DNA of 64,000 nt, taken from Acinetobacter pseudolwoffii (GTDB lineage: Bacteria > Pseudomonadota > Gammaproteobacteria > Pseudomonadales > Moraxellaceae). The stretch is taken from the NCBI RefSeq assembly GCF_002803605.1, contig NZ_PHRG01000003.1, positions 372,001 to 436,000 on the forward strand, given 5' to 3'. A program made the translations under genes and the position numbers. Below the pieces are notes generated by a model. The model did not search any database. It saw nothing but the letters and a program-made list of their open reading frames with translations, and was not told the DNA's origin. Shown here piece after piece: positions 38,528 to 47,597 of the stretch; within the stretch, counting starts at the first letter, position 1, and the number at the start of each line of letters is the position of its first letter.

Positions 38528-39202
38528 ATGCCATTACAGCGTTTACCTACCTGGATACAATTAGGGACGTTCTTTCTTGCGGTGAATGCCGGCATGATTA
38601 ACGTCCTGGGTCTGTTGACGGTATTACACCAGTCTGTTTCACATATGACCGGTAATGTCAGTATGCTGGCCATGGCGCTGCTGGACTGGCAGCCAGACAT
38701 GATGCTATATCTGCTTCTGGTCACACTCTGCTATGTCATTGGTTCTCTGTATAGCGGGCTGATTCTAGGAAATAGTCACTTTCGCTTGGGACGACTTTAT
38801 GGTTACCCTTTAAGCCTGGTGGCTTTTTTTATTCTGATCTGCTGGTTATTATTGCCCTATTTCCCGCGCTATGCCCTGTTATGGGCCTGTGTCGCGATGG
38901 GTCTGCAAAATGCCATGGTCAGCCATTATAAAGGTGCCATTATTCGCACCACGCATTTATCTGGTGTACTGACCGACCTTGGCTTGGCCATGGGTTACCG
39001 TTTACGCGGCTTAGATGTAGAACCACGCCGAGTCGTTTTACATTTACTTATTTTGCTCGGTTTTTTAAGCGGTGGTATTCTTGCCAGCTGGCTTTATCCT
39101 TATTTAAAATTAAATGCATTCCTGATCCCGGCAGGGCTGAGCCTGATGCTCAGTCTGATTTACTGGGTGATTTATTTACGTTATCGACATCAACACGATT
39201 AA
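38528..39202 (+). CDS. YoaK/DUF1275-family membrane protein
   Basis: A 224-residue protein with six hydrophobic segments. The family signature GMINVLGLLTVLHQSVSHMTGNVSMLA is near the start, and LQNAMVSHYKGAIIRTTHLSGVLTDLG is in the middle. The family has no settled function. It follows sstT closely and is 15 bases before the DUF2058 gene, so cotranscription is likely. Confidence 0.85.
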   Translation: MPLQRLPTWIQLGTFFLAVNAGMINVLGLLTVLHQSVSHMTGNVSMLAMALLDWQPDMMLYLLLVTLCYVIGSLYSGLILGNSHFRLGRLYGYPLSLVAFFILICWLLLPYFPRYALLWACVAMGLQNAMVSHYKGAIIRTTHLSGVLTDLGLAMGYRLRGLDVEPRRVVLHLLILLGFLSGGILASWLYPYLKLNAFLIPAGLSLMLSLIYWVIYLRYRHQHD

Positions 39203-39217
39203 TTTCTGGACATTCTC

Positions 39218-39754
39218 ATGGTTAAAAATGCATTGCAGGCACAATTGTTAAAGGCAGGTTTGGTCGATAATAAAAAAGCCAAAAAACTGTCTAAACAGGC
39301 TGTGCATGAAAAACGCACCGGTGATAGCACCGAGGCTGAAATCAAGGCGAAAATTGAGCAAGACAAGCAGCAGAAACTGGCCAAAGACCAAGCCATCGAG
39401 TTAGAGAAAAAAGCGGCCTTACAGGAAAAAGAACTGAAAGCCGCGATCATCCAGATGATTAACCAGCACAAAATCCGCGATACGGATGGTGATGCGGTGT
39501 ATCAGTTTATTGATGACAGCAAGATCAAGAAGGTTTACCTGAACCAGCAGATCTATAATGCACTGGTGGCAGGCAGTCTGGTGATTGCACGTGAAAATGA
39601 CAGTTATGTGTTCTTGCCTAATGCCTTGGGAGATCGCATTAATGCCAAGATGCAAGGCTTTATCATTGTGAATAATTCAGAGAAAAATGAACAAATTACC
39701 GATGAAGAAGATCCGTATGCAGCCTATGTCATTCCGGATGACCTGATGTGGTAA
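39218..39754 (+). CDS. DUF2058-family (YaiL-like) protein
   Basis: A 178-residue soluble protein. The N-terminal half is a charged coiled coil (KKAKKLSKQAVHEKRTGDS then a K/E/Q-rich stretch to about residue 75). A compact domain with RDTDGDAVYQFIDDSKIKKVYLN follows. This is the YaiL/DUF2058 pattern, annotated as nucleoprotein or polynucleotide-associated; the function is not established. A terminator follows. Confidence 0.85.
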   Translation: MVKNALQAQLLKAGLVDNKKAKKLSKQAVHEKRTGDSTEAEIKAKIEQDKQQKLAKDQAIELEKKAALQEKELKAAIIQMINQHKIRDTDGDAVYQFIDDSKIKKVYLNQQIYNALVAGSLVIARENDSYVFLPNALGDRINAKMQGFIIVNNSEKNEQITDEEDPYAAYVIPDDLMW

Positions 39755-39781
39755 GTTATTATTAATACGCGATATCATACT

Positions 39782-39808
39782 AAACCGGCTTAGGCCGGTT
39801 TTTTTATA
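39782..39808 (+). terminator. Intrinsic terminator
   Basis: AACCGGCtTAGGCCGGTT followed by seven T, right after the DUF2058 gene. Confidence 0.8.
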
Positions 39809-39926
39809 TCAGATCACAGTCTAAAAGCTATTTCAGGTAAACACTTTCCAAAGATATGTATTAAAAGTTTAATTAAAATTAAAAAACTCAGCTTAAAGCT
39901 ATAAACTCTTTCACAATTTTAACAGT

Positions 39927-41180
39927 GTGAGAAAAGATAAGTTGGAACAGTTTAAGCTTGTCCAGAATATACAAGTGTGGGCAGATCAATATCCCTGGCT
40001 AGAAATGCTCTCTTCATTGAGCATTGTGATTTTACTGGCAATTATTGCAAATTTATTTGCCAAACAAGTCGTTGTTCGCGGAATTCGTAAACTGATTTCC
40101 AAAATGCCTTTTGCACATAATGAAATCATTGCCGAGCATAGCGTGATCCGCCGTATTGCCAATATTGTGCCGGCCATTGTGATTATGAATGGAATTACCA
40201 CCGTTCCGCATTTATCAGACAAGGTCGAGACCTTTATCCAGATGGGTGCGCAGGCCTTTATCTTCTTGACCATTGCCCTAGCGATTGGCGAATTGCTGAA
40301 TATCTTTAACCTGATTTATCAGCGCAATCCGAAATCGCGTAACAAGCCGATTAAAGGCTATTTGCAACTGGTCAAGCTGATCATCTTCATCGTTTGTGGT
40401 TTGATGATTCTGGGGACTTTCCTCAAGAAAGATGTCTTTACCTTGCTGGCCGGTTTTGGTGCCATGGCTGCGGTACTGATGCTGGTGTTCCAAAATACCA
40501 TCTTATCGCTGGTGGCTTCGGTACAGATTTCCTCTTATGACATGGTGCGTATTGGTGACTGGATTGAAATGCCATCTTTAAATGCGGACGGCGATGTCAT
40601 TGATATGTCATTACACACCATTACCGTGCAGAACTTTGATAAAACAGTCACCACCATTCCGACCAATAAACTGGTGACGGATACCTTTAAAAACTGGCGT
40701 GGCATGCAGGAAGCCGGTGCGCGCCGGATTAAACGTTCCATTCATATCGATCAGAGCAGCGTGCATTTCATGTCAGCTGAGGAACAGAACAAGCTGAAAG
40801 AATTTATTCTGCTGGATCAATATCTAAATACCAAAACTGAAGAACTGCAGCAATTTAACTTGCAGCTCAGCCATCATTCGCAATATAACCAACGCCGTCT
40901 GACCAATCTGGGGACTTTCCGTGCCTATGTGGAATTTTATCTGCAACAGCATCCGGGAATTAGTAAAAATCACTCGCTGATGGTTCGTCAGTTACAACCG
41001 ACCAGTGAAGGTTTGCCTCTGGAAATTTATGCATTTACCAATACCACGGTCTGGGTCGAGTATGAAAATATCCAGTCGGATATTCTGGATCACCTGTTGG
41101 CGATTATTCCTGAATTTGGCCTAAAAGTGTATCAGGCACCTTCAGGTTTCGACCTCAAGGAATCTTTTAGCGTTTCCTGA
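39927..41180 (+). CDS. MscS-family mechanosensitive ion channel (YbdG-like)
   Basis: A 417-residue inner-membrane protein with several N-terminal membrane segments. The MscS core includes LAGFGAMAAVLMLVFQNTILSLVASVQIS, the pore helix with its glycine/alanine pattern. The beta-domain signature DMVRIGDWIEMP and the VTTIPTNKLVTDTFKNWRG stretch resemble YbdG. The start is a GTG without a clear Shine-Dalgarno; an in-frame TTG five codons in is an alternative. It probably releases solutes on hypo-osmotic shock. Confidence 0.86.
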   Translation: MRKDKLEQFKLVQNIQVWADQYPWLEMLSSLSIVILLAIIANLFAKQVVVRGIRKLISKMPFAHNEIIAEHSVIRRIANIVPAIVIMNGITTVPHLSDKVETFIQMGAQAFIFLTIALAIGELLNIFNLIYQRNPKSRNKPIKGYLQLVKLIIFIVCGLMILGTFLKKDVFTLLAGFGAMAAVLMLVFQNTILSLVASVQISSYDMVRIGDWIEMPSLNADGDVIDMSLHTITVQNFDKTVTTIPTNKLVTDTFKNWRGMQEAGARRIKRSIHIDQSSVHFMSAEEQNKLKEFILLDQYLNTKTEELQQFNLQLSHHSQYNQRRLTNLGTFRAYVEFYLQQHPGISKNHSLMVRQLQPTSEGLPLEIYAFTNTTVWVEYENIQSDILDHLLAIIPEFGLKVYQAPSGFDLKESFSVS

Positions 41181-41205
41181 AAAGCTGCGACAATCTTCAA
41201 ATAAA

Positions 41206-41243
41206 ATAAAAGCCTGAAACTGGCTACAGTTTCAGGCTTTTGA
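41206..41243. terminator. Bidirectional intrinsic terminator
   Basis: AAAAGCCTGAAACTG and CAGTTTCAGGCTTTT form a 15-bp stem with loop GCTA. It separates the MscS gene from the convergent ParA-like gene. Confidence 0.88.
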
Positions 41244-41311
41244 TTGGTCTGATTAAATAAAAATATAAAAATCGACAACTTAAACAAATATTAGATTGGG
41301 TATTGAGATGC

Positions 41312-41968
41312 TCAGGCTGAGATTGCAGACGCTTGCAGCTGCATCAGTTCTTGTAGCATTTTATAAAAATCATGTTCTGAGTCGAACTGCTCTTCACAGA
41401 TCCTTTCGCCGTTTAATAATAAATGATGATAGCTTTGATGCTCATAAATCACCGTGTTCAGAAACTGTGCACCGGGCATATGCTTGAGCAGGTGCTGTGT
41501 CTGTTTCATTTCTGCAAGTTGCTGCTGTTCAGGAATCTTATTCAATACCGTATAAATTTTTAATTGAGTATTATATTGTGCGATCCCAATCGCCAATTGC
41601 ACCAGTTCGGTTTCAAGTTGAATATCTTCTGGATTGATGGAACTGGGAATAATCAGCTTATCTGCATGTTTCAGGACTGAACGCAAGGCAGATGTATCCT
41701 GCCCGTCAATATCAACAATAATATAGGCGAACTGCTGTTTCAGTAGTTCCAGACGATGATCCAGACTACGACCATCTTGTTTTAAGATATCCAGATGCTC
41801 GAAAGAAAATTGTTTATTTTTCAGATTTGCCCATTCATAACCATACGGTTCCAGATTGGCATCAATGAGCAAGGTCGCGCCTTGCCCACGTAATAACTCA
41901 TTGATATACATCGCAATCGTGGTTTTTCCTGAGCCTCGTTTACGGCTGGCCACTACCCAAATACTCAT
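41312..41968 (-). CDS. ParA/MinD-type P-loop ATPase, stand-alone
   Basis: A 218-residue protein with a deviant Walker A box, S-R-K-R-G-S-G-K-T-T, where the signature lysine K10 and the P-loop lysine K15 are both present. It also has LLIDANLEPYGYEW and a Walker B region YIIVDIDGQDTSALR. This is the size of small orphan ParA proteins. No ParB partner, centromere-like repeats or replication gene is nearby, so chromosome or plasmid partition is doubtful. Positioning of some cellular structure is possible but not shown. Confidence 0.78.
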   Translation of the reverse strand: MSIWVVASRKRGSGKTTIAMYINELLRGQGATLLIDANLEPYGYEWANLKNKQFSFEHLDILKQDGRSLDHRLELLKQQFAYIIVDIDGQDTSALRSVLKHADKLIIPSSINPEDIQLETELVQLAIGIAQYNTQLKIYTVLNKIPEQQQLAEMKQTQHLLKHMPGAQFLNTVIYEHQSYHHLLLNGERICEEQFDSEHDFYKMLQELMQLQASAISA

Positions 41969-42154
41969 CTTTAAGCTCTCTCGTTTTTGATTCTTTTTAT
42001 GAGGAAAAATGGTTTAAACTTTAATATAATTATGGATTTAGAATTACGTATCTGGCATGAAAAGTAAAGTCTGATTTGGATAATAATTTTGTGGCTATTT
42101 CATCTAATCCTAGGCTTAAAAAAATTCAATCCTTTATAATCACTACAAAGCAAA

Positions 42155-44029
42155 ATGCATGATAAGAGTACGATAATGTTTCGATGGCTTGAAAGACTGG
42201 TTGATCCCTATCCCACCAAAAACCTGAATCAACCTTTACCGACCAAGTTTTTTCCATTTGTCTGGCAGGCAGCCTACGGTGTGCGCCGTTATTTGCTGAT
42301 TCTGGTGCTGTGTACGGCCGGTGCTGCCAGCTTTGAAGCCTTACTCTACTCAAAAATTGGCGATCTGGTAAATTGGCTCAGCAAAAGCCAGCCAGATACT
42401 TTTCTGGAACAACATGCCAGCAACCTAACCTTGCTGAGCATTATCCTGCTGGCCAATATTTTCTTTGCCAGTGCCCAATCCCTGATCAAGCACCAGATTT
42501 TGTATAGCAACTTTCCGATGCGGTTACGCTGGCGCTTTCATAATTTACTGATGAAACAAAGTCTGGATTTTTTCCATAATGATTTTGCCGGACGTTTATC
42601 TGCCAAAGTCATGCAAACGGCGCTGGCCATCCGGGAATTCTGGGTCATTTTGGGAGATATGCTGGCCTATGTGCTGATTTATTTCGTCACCATCAATATC
42701 GTTTTAGGCAATATTTCTCCCTATTTAGTTATCCCTTTGATGGTGTGGCTACTGCTATTTATCTGTGCGGCCTGGTACTTTATTCCGCGTTTAAGCAAGA
42801 TTTCCAAGTCACAGGCCGATGCGCGTGCCGTCATGACCGGCCGTGTCACCGATGCCTATACCAATATCCAGACTGTCAAGCTGTTTGCCCATGCTGGTCG
42901 AGAAAGCCAGTATGCTAAAACCTCCATGCAGGAATTTATGGTCACGGTTTACAAACAGATGCGTCTGGGGGCTCAGTATGAAATCAGTATTTTATTTCTG
43001 AGCATTATTCTCTATGGCGGTGTGTTGGGTACGGCCATCTGGCTATGGATGGAAGGACAGGCCGAATTGGGCATTATTGCAGCCACCACGGCCATGATAC
43101 TCAAACTGAACAGTATTGCCGAGTTTATGATGTGGCAGACCTCTGCCCTGTTTGAAAATGTCGGGACCATTCAGGATGGTATGAAAACTTTAGGCCGCAA
43201 GATTGCCATTGAAGATAAACCCAATGCCAAAGAGCTACAGCTTCAGCATGGTGAAATTAAATTCGACAATGTCAGCTTTGCCTATAATGATAAAAATGTC
43301 ATTGACCAGTTTAACCTGACCATTCGCCCGGGTGAAAAAATCGGGATTGTGGGACGTTCAGGCGCAGGTAAATCGACCCTGATTCAGTTATTGCTGCATT
43401 TTTATCATCTTGACCAAGGTCGTATTTTAATCGATGGGCAGAACATTGAAGATGTGACGCAGGACAGTTTGCGTAAGAACATTGCTTTAGTGACTCAAGA
43501 CACTTCGCTGCTGCACCGTACCGTTGCAGAGAACATCAAATATGGTCGTCCTGATGCAACCGATCAAGAGATGTATGAAGCGGTACGTAAAGCCAAAGCA
43601 GAAGAGTTTATTCCTCATCTGACCGACTTACGCGGCAAAAGAGGCTATGAGGCTTATGTCGGTGAGCGTGGTGTAAAACTTTCTGGTGGTCAACGTCAAC
43701 GTGTTGCAATCGCACGGGTATTTCTAAAAGATGCACCCATTTTGATTCTGGATGAAGCCACCAGTGCGCTGGATTCTGAAGTCGAAGCGGCCATTCAAAA
43801 CAGCCTCGATGATCTGATGCAAGGCAAAACCGTAATTGCCATTGCGCATCGTTTATCGACAATTGCCCAGATGGATCGCCTGATTGTAATGGATCAAGGC
43901 AAAATTGCCGAGCAAGGTACCCATGATGAACTGGTAGCATTAAATGGAATCTACGCCCAGCTTTGGCAGCGTCAAACGGGCGGATTACTGATACAACAAC
44001 AGATCAAAGCAACGAAGGATCGTGAATAA
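42155..44029 (+). CDS. ABC exporter, fused membrane and ATPase domains
   Basis: A 624-residue half-transporter. About six hydrophobic segments in the first 340 residues are followed by an ATPase domain. The ATPase has Walker A GRSGAGKST, the signature LSGGQRQRVAIARV, Walker B ILILDEATSALD and the H-loop IAHRLST. An ATG at 42176, giving MFRWLERLVDPYP, is an equally good start. Its stop codon overlaps the MaoC start by one base. It may export lipid or drug; the substrate is unknown. Confidence 0.88.
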   Translation: MHDKSTIMFRWLERLVDPYPTKNLNQPLPTKFFPFVWQAAYGVRRYLLILVLCTAGAASFEALLYSKIGDLVNWLSKSQPDTFLEQHASNLTLLSIILLANIFFASAQSLIKHQILYSNFPMRLRWRFHNLLMKQSLDFFHNDFAGRLSAKVMQTALAIREFWVILGDMLAYVLIYFVTINIVLGNISPYLVIPLMVWLLLFICAAWYFIPRLSKISKSQADARAVMTGRVTDAYTNIQTVKLFAHAGRESQYAKTSMQEFMVTVYKQMRLGAQYEISILFLSIILYGGVLGTAIWLWMEGQAELGIIAATTAMILKLNSIAEFMMWQTSALFENVGTIQDGMKTLGRKIAIEDKPNAKELQLQHGEIKFDNVSFAYNDKNVIDQFNLTIRPGEKIGIVGRSGAGKSTLIQLLLHFYHLDQGRILIDGQNIEDVTQDSLRKNIALVTQDTSLLHRTVAENIKYGRPDATDQEMYEAVRKAKAEEFIPHLTDLRGKRGYEAYVGERGVKLSGGQRQRVAIARVFLKDAPILILDEATSALDSEVEAAIQNSLDDLMQGKTVIAIAHRLSTIAQMDRLIVMDQGKIAEQGTHDELVALNGIYAQLWQRQTGGLLIQQQIKATKDRE

Positions 44030-44478
44030 TGCTGTATTTGGAAGATTTGAACATCGCTGACCGCTTTAGCAGCCGTAAATATCATATGGGACTGGAAGAA
44101 ATTCAAAATTTTGCCCGGGCTTATGACCCACAAGTCTTTCATACTGATGAACAGCAAGCTGCAGCCCATCCGGTATTTCAGGGAATTGCCGCCAGTGGTT
44201 GGCATACTGCGGCAGTGGTTATGCGCTTGTGGACTGAATGTTTTCCTGTGGCTTATGGGCTCATTGGTTCAGAGTCGCATCTGCGTTGGCCTTGTCCGAC
44301 CCGCCCCGGGGATGAAATTCACGTCGAAGTCGAAATCATGGATATTCAGCCCTCCAGAAGCAAAACTGATCGTGGGATCGTTAGCTACCAGACGCAGGCA
44401 TTTGACCAGCATCATAAAATGATTTTTAGTTCAACCACTAAAATTGTGGTATTTAAACGAGGATTTTCTCCGGTTTAA
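44029..44478 (+). CDS. MaoC-family hot-dog hydratase
   Basis: A 149-residue protein of the (R)-specific enoyl-CoA hydratase type. The catalytic dyad D33 and H38 is visible in AYDPQVFHTD, and the chain has IAASGWHTAAVVMRL and LRWPCPTRPGDEIHVEVEI further on. Its start overlaps the ABC exporter stop (TAATG), so it is translationally coupled to a membrane exporter, an odd partner for a hydratase. The acyl substrate is unknown. Confidence 0.82.
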   Translation: MLYLEDLNIADRFSSRKYHMGLEEIQNFARAYDPQVFHTDEQQAAAHPVFQGIAASGWHTAAVVMRLWTECFPVAYGLIGSESHLRWPCPTRPGDEIHVEVEIMDIQPSRSKTDRGIVSYQTQAFDQHHKMIFSSTTKIVVFKRGFSPV

Positions 44479-44508
44479 ATTGATTTTTAGGCGAAATTCA
44501 GGCTAATC

Positions 44509-44527
44509 TGCCACAATGATTGTGGCA
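44509..44527. repeat. Perfect 19-bp palindrome between maoC-like and AraC genes
   Basis: TGCCACAAT-G-ATTGTGGCA, not followed by a T run. It lies 100-120 bases upstream of the AraC-type gene; a protein site or an mRNA 3'-end hairpin are both possible. Confidence 0.5.
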
Positions 44528-44629
44528 ATAGCCAAAACTTTGTCCAACAATTTTAATGAAAAAAATGGCAGTTTCATGCCAATATCAGACCATAAATAAA
44601 AAAATTTAAGTGAGTGCAACGGATCGCGC

Positions 44630-45658
44630 ATGAAAACAATTGCTCCACGCCAAGATCAGGGAATTCCAGGTGTATACGCTCTTTTGCTGCTCGATGTCAT
44701 TTCCCGCTGGGGATATAATGACGAATCGTTGTTCAAGTCCTTTGGCCTGAGTACGGAGCAGCTGGCGGATCCTGATTTTCGCATCCCGACACCTGTGGCC
44801 AATGAACTGGTCAAACATGCCCTCAAGCTGAGCGGTGAACCGACACTTGGTTATCATCTGGGTACCCAGATGCGGATTTCTATTCATGGTTTTATCGGCT
44901 ATGCCATCATGACGGCCAAGGATATTACCGATGCATTAGTACTGGCCAACCGTTTCATCCAGCTGCGTATGCCCTTTTTACAGCTATTCTTTTCGACCTT
45001 TGGTGCCAAGGCTACAGTCCAGTTGCAAACCGATATTCAGCTGGAACCCTTACGCACCGAAATCTCGATTGCACTGATTTTTGGCATGATCAGTATGGCC
45101 AAGGCCATTACCGGAATTGATTATGCCGCTGGAGAAATCGATTTTGATTTCAAAAAACCGGAAGGCTTTGAACGCTTTATGGCCAAATTTCCACATCATC
45201 AGTTTCGCTTTGAACAGCCGCATTTGATCTTGAGTTTTGATAAGAGCTACCTGATGAACAAGCTGGTGCATGCCGATCCGATTGCCAGCCAGATTGCAAT
45301 TAACCAGTGTGAAACTGAACTCTCGGCCTTGGGCGAGCGACACCGGATTGCGATGCGGGTCCGTGATATTCTGACCCATTCCGAGCAGCATTATCTGAGT
45401 ATTGAAAGTGTGGCAGATCGTCTGCATATGTCCGACCGCACCCTAAAACGTCAGCTGGCGGCTGAAGGTACCTCTTTTTCTACGCTGGTCGATGAAGTAC
45501 GCTACCGGCATGCGACGTCGTTATTGTCCCGGACCGACTTTAGCTTGGAGCAGATTGCTGATGAACTTGGTTATAGTGATGTCGCCAATTTTAGCCGGGC
45601 ATTTAAACGCTGGAGTGGTCGCAGCCCGAGCAACTGGCGCAAAGATCCTTATTTATAA
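44630..45658 (+). CDS. AraC-family transcriptional regulator
   Basis: A 342-residue protein. The N-terminal ligand domain resembles the Arabinose_bd-type domain of OruR/ArgR-like AraC proteins. A C-terminal pair of helix-turn-helix units follows: SIESVADRLHMSDRTLKRQL and SLEQIADELGYSDVANFSRAFKRWSGRSPSNWR. This architecture is common for regulators of fatty-acid or amino-acid catabolism in gamma-proteobacteria. It lies between the ABC/MaoC pair and gcvH; its target is not evident. Confidence 0.87.
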   Translation: MKTIAPRQDQGIPGVYALLLLDVISRWGYNDESLFKSFGLSTEQLADPDFRIPTPVANELVKHALKLSGEPTLGYHLGTQMRISIHGFIGYAIMTAKDITDALVLANRFIQLRMPFLQLFFSTFGAKATVQLQTDIQLEPLRTEISIALIFGMISMAKAITGIDYAAGEIDFDFKKPEGFERFMAKFPHHQFRFEQPHLILSFDKSYLMNKLVHADPIASQIAINQCETELSALGERHRIAMRVRDILTHSEQHYLSIESVADRLHMSDRTLKRQLAAEGTSFSTLVDEVRYRHATSLLSRTDFSLEQIADELGYSDVANFSRAFKRWSGRSPSNWRKDPYL

Positions 45659-45740
45659 AGGGTCATAAGCCTTTTGTTTTGGCCAAAAAGAATGTATAAA
45701 ACATGTCAAAAATGATCTAAAGGTTTTTAAGGAGTTATCA

Positions 45741-46115
45741 ATGAATCATCCTTCAGAATTAAAGTACGCAAGTACGCATGAATGGGTACGCATTGAGGGT
45801 GATCTTGTTGTGACCGGTATTTCCGACCATGCACAGGATGCATTAGGTGATTTGGTCTATGTAGAGGCACCAGATCTTGATTCACACATCACTGCGGGTC
45901 AGCAAGCCGGTGTAGTTGAATCGGTCAAAACTGCGTCTGATATTCATGCACCTGTTTCTGGTATTGTTGTTGAAATCAATCCTGATCTTGAAGATGATCC
46001 TGATTTTATTAATGACGATCCCTATGGCAAAGGCTGGATCTATAAAATCAAACCAGACAATATGTCAGATGTTGAACACCTGCTTTCCAATACAGCATAT
46101 GAAGCTGGCCTATAA
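45741..46115 (+). CDS. gcvH: Glycine cleavage system H protein
   Basis: A 124-residue lipoyl carrier. K63 in ESVKTASDI is the lipoylation site, preceded by [26 protein letters not shown] before the ATG supports the start. It normally shuttles the aminomethyl group between the P, T and L proteins. No gcvT or gcvP is adjacent, so the partners are elsewhere or the protein serves as a lipoate carrier. Confidence 0.93.
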   Translation: MNHPSELKYASTHEWVRIEGDLVVTGISDHAQDALGDLVYVEAPDLDSHITAGQQAGVVESVKTASDIHAPVSGIVVEINPDLEDDPDFINDDPYGKGWIYKIKPDNMSDVEHLLSNTAYEAGL

Positions 46116-46131
46116 ACCCGCTTATATTTAG

Positions 46132-46162
46132 AAAATCAGCCTGCGGGCTGATTTTTTTTATG
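46132..46162 (+). terminator. Intrinsic terminator after gcvH
   Basis: AAAATCAGCC-TGCG-GGCTGATTTT followed by further T. Confidence 0.88.
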
Positions 46163-46357
46163 CCATAGATATTGTTCAGCTTTCCCAATCGGCTTCAATT
46201 ACATATATTCATATTAAAATATTATTGTATTTTTCACGTATATTTCCTAAAGTACTGAACAGGACGCGCTGCACTCCTGAATATGCCACACTTATTTATA
46301 ACAATAATTCCCCCATTCTAAGACCAGCGTCTCATCACCCATCATTTTAGGATAATC

Positions 46358-47542
46358 ATGAATGCCATTGTAGCGCCGTTATGGACCAAGTCATTTGTAC
46401 TGTGTCTGGCCAACAACCTGTTTTTATTTATTTTCTATTTTGCGCAAACCACAATTTTGCCGATTTATATCTTAAAAGAATTAGGTGGTAATCTGACCCA
46501 AGCTGGTCTGGCCATGACCTTATTTATGGTCTCTGCCATTGCAGTACGTCCTTTTAGTGGCTTAATTATCGAAAAATTTGGCATACGCAAAACTTTAATT
46601 GTCTCAGAAATATTTTTCAGTCTTTTTTCCTTAGCTTACCTGCTCGCTGATCAGCTCACGATTCTGTTTATCATCCGTTTCTTGCATGGCATCTGGTTTA
46701 GTATTCTGACCACAGCCTGTGTGCCGGTGGTCAACCAGTTTATTCCAGAACAGCGTAAAGGCGAAGGCATGGGTTATTTTGTCATGTCTGTCAATCTGGG
46801 AATTGTCCTGGGGCCTTTAATTGGTCTGAGTTTAATTGAATACTGGTCTTATTTTCAGGTCAGCACCTTGTTGATCGCTTTGGTTTTTATCGGCTTTATC
46901 TTCTGTTTACTGATTCCGGTCAAAGAGCCTGAAAAAATGATCGACAACACCGACAAGAAAACATCACTAGGGCTGACTGATTTTGTCGAAAAGAAAGCAC
47001 TGCCTGTGGCAGGACTTGCCATGCTGATTTCCTTTTCTTATGCCAGCATCATGTCTTTTATCGCGCCATTTGCAGCCAGTAAGGATTTAATGGCCTATGC
47101 CGGTTTATTCTTTGTGATATTTGCAATTTCCATGATGAGCCTGCGTCCGATCACTGGAAAAATTTATGACCGCAAAGGTCCACAATACGTGATTTATCCG
47201 GCACTGCTGGCTTTTAGTCTGGGTCTGTTTTTACTGAGCCAGATTCAGACTTTATGGGGATTTATGCTGGCTGCGGTTCTGGTCGGAGTCGGTTTTGGTA
47301 GTGTGCAACCGTGCATTCAAACCTTAGCCATTCAACGTGCACCAAAACACCGGATTGGCTACGCAACTTCGACTTTTTATACCTGCTATGATCTGGGTAT
47401 TGCCATTGGCTCAGTCCTGATCGGTGCTATCATTGCCGCTTATAGTTATCAAACTGCTTTTGTGATTTGTGCTGTCTTGACCCTAAGTAGTATGGGATAT
47501 TTTCATCTGGTGGTTCAGGCTAAAGCAGTCAAAAATAGCTAA
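46358..47542 (+). CDS. MFS transporter
   Basis: A 394-residue inner-membrane protein with twelve hydrophobic segments. It shows VRPFSGLIIEKFGIRKTLI (motif A-like) after segment 2 and GEGMGYFVMSVNLGIVLGPLIG in segment 5, the antiporter motif C region. This fits 12-segment drug/metabolite efflux carriers. It is monocistronic, facing a convergent pilU gene across a terminator. The substrate is unknown. Confidence 0.83.
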   Translation: MNAIVAPLWTKSFVLCLANNLFLFIFYFAQTTILPIYILKELGGNLTQAGLAMTLFMVSAIAVRPFSGLIIEKFGIRKTLIVSEIFFSLFSLAYLLADQLTILFIIRFLHGIWFSILTTACVPVVNQFIPEQRKGEGMGYFVMSVNLGIVLGPLIGLSLIEYWSYFQVSTLLIALVFIGFIFCLLIPVKEPEKMIDNTDKKTSLGLTDFVEKKALPVAGLAMLISFSYASIMSFIAPFAASKDLMAYAGLFFVIFAISMMSLRPITGKIYDRKGPQYVIYPALLAFSLGLFLLSQIQTLWGFMLAAVLVGVGFGSVQPCIQTLAIQRAPKHRIGYATSTFYTCYDLGIAIGSVLIGAIIAAYSYQTAFVICAVLTLSSMGYFHLVVQAKAVKNS

Positions 47543-47545
47543 CCC

Positions 47546-47577
47546 AAAACAGGCAGAATTCAAATCTACCTGTTTTG
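47546..47577. terminator. Bidirectional intrinsic terminator
   Basis: AAAACAGGCAGA and TCTACCTGTTTT pair with one mismatch, between the convergent MFS and pilU genes. Confidence 0.75.
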
Positions 47578-47597
47578 ATTGTTTCCCAAGACAGTCT

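Noticed and set aside
46318..46330. TCTAAGACC upstream of the MFS gene as a further copy of the fatty-acid motif
   Set aside because: Only one half matches, with no inverted partner.
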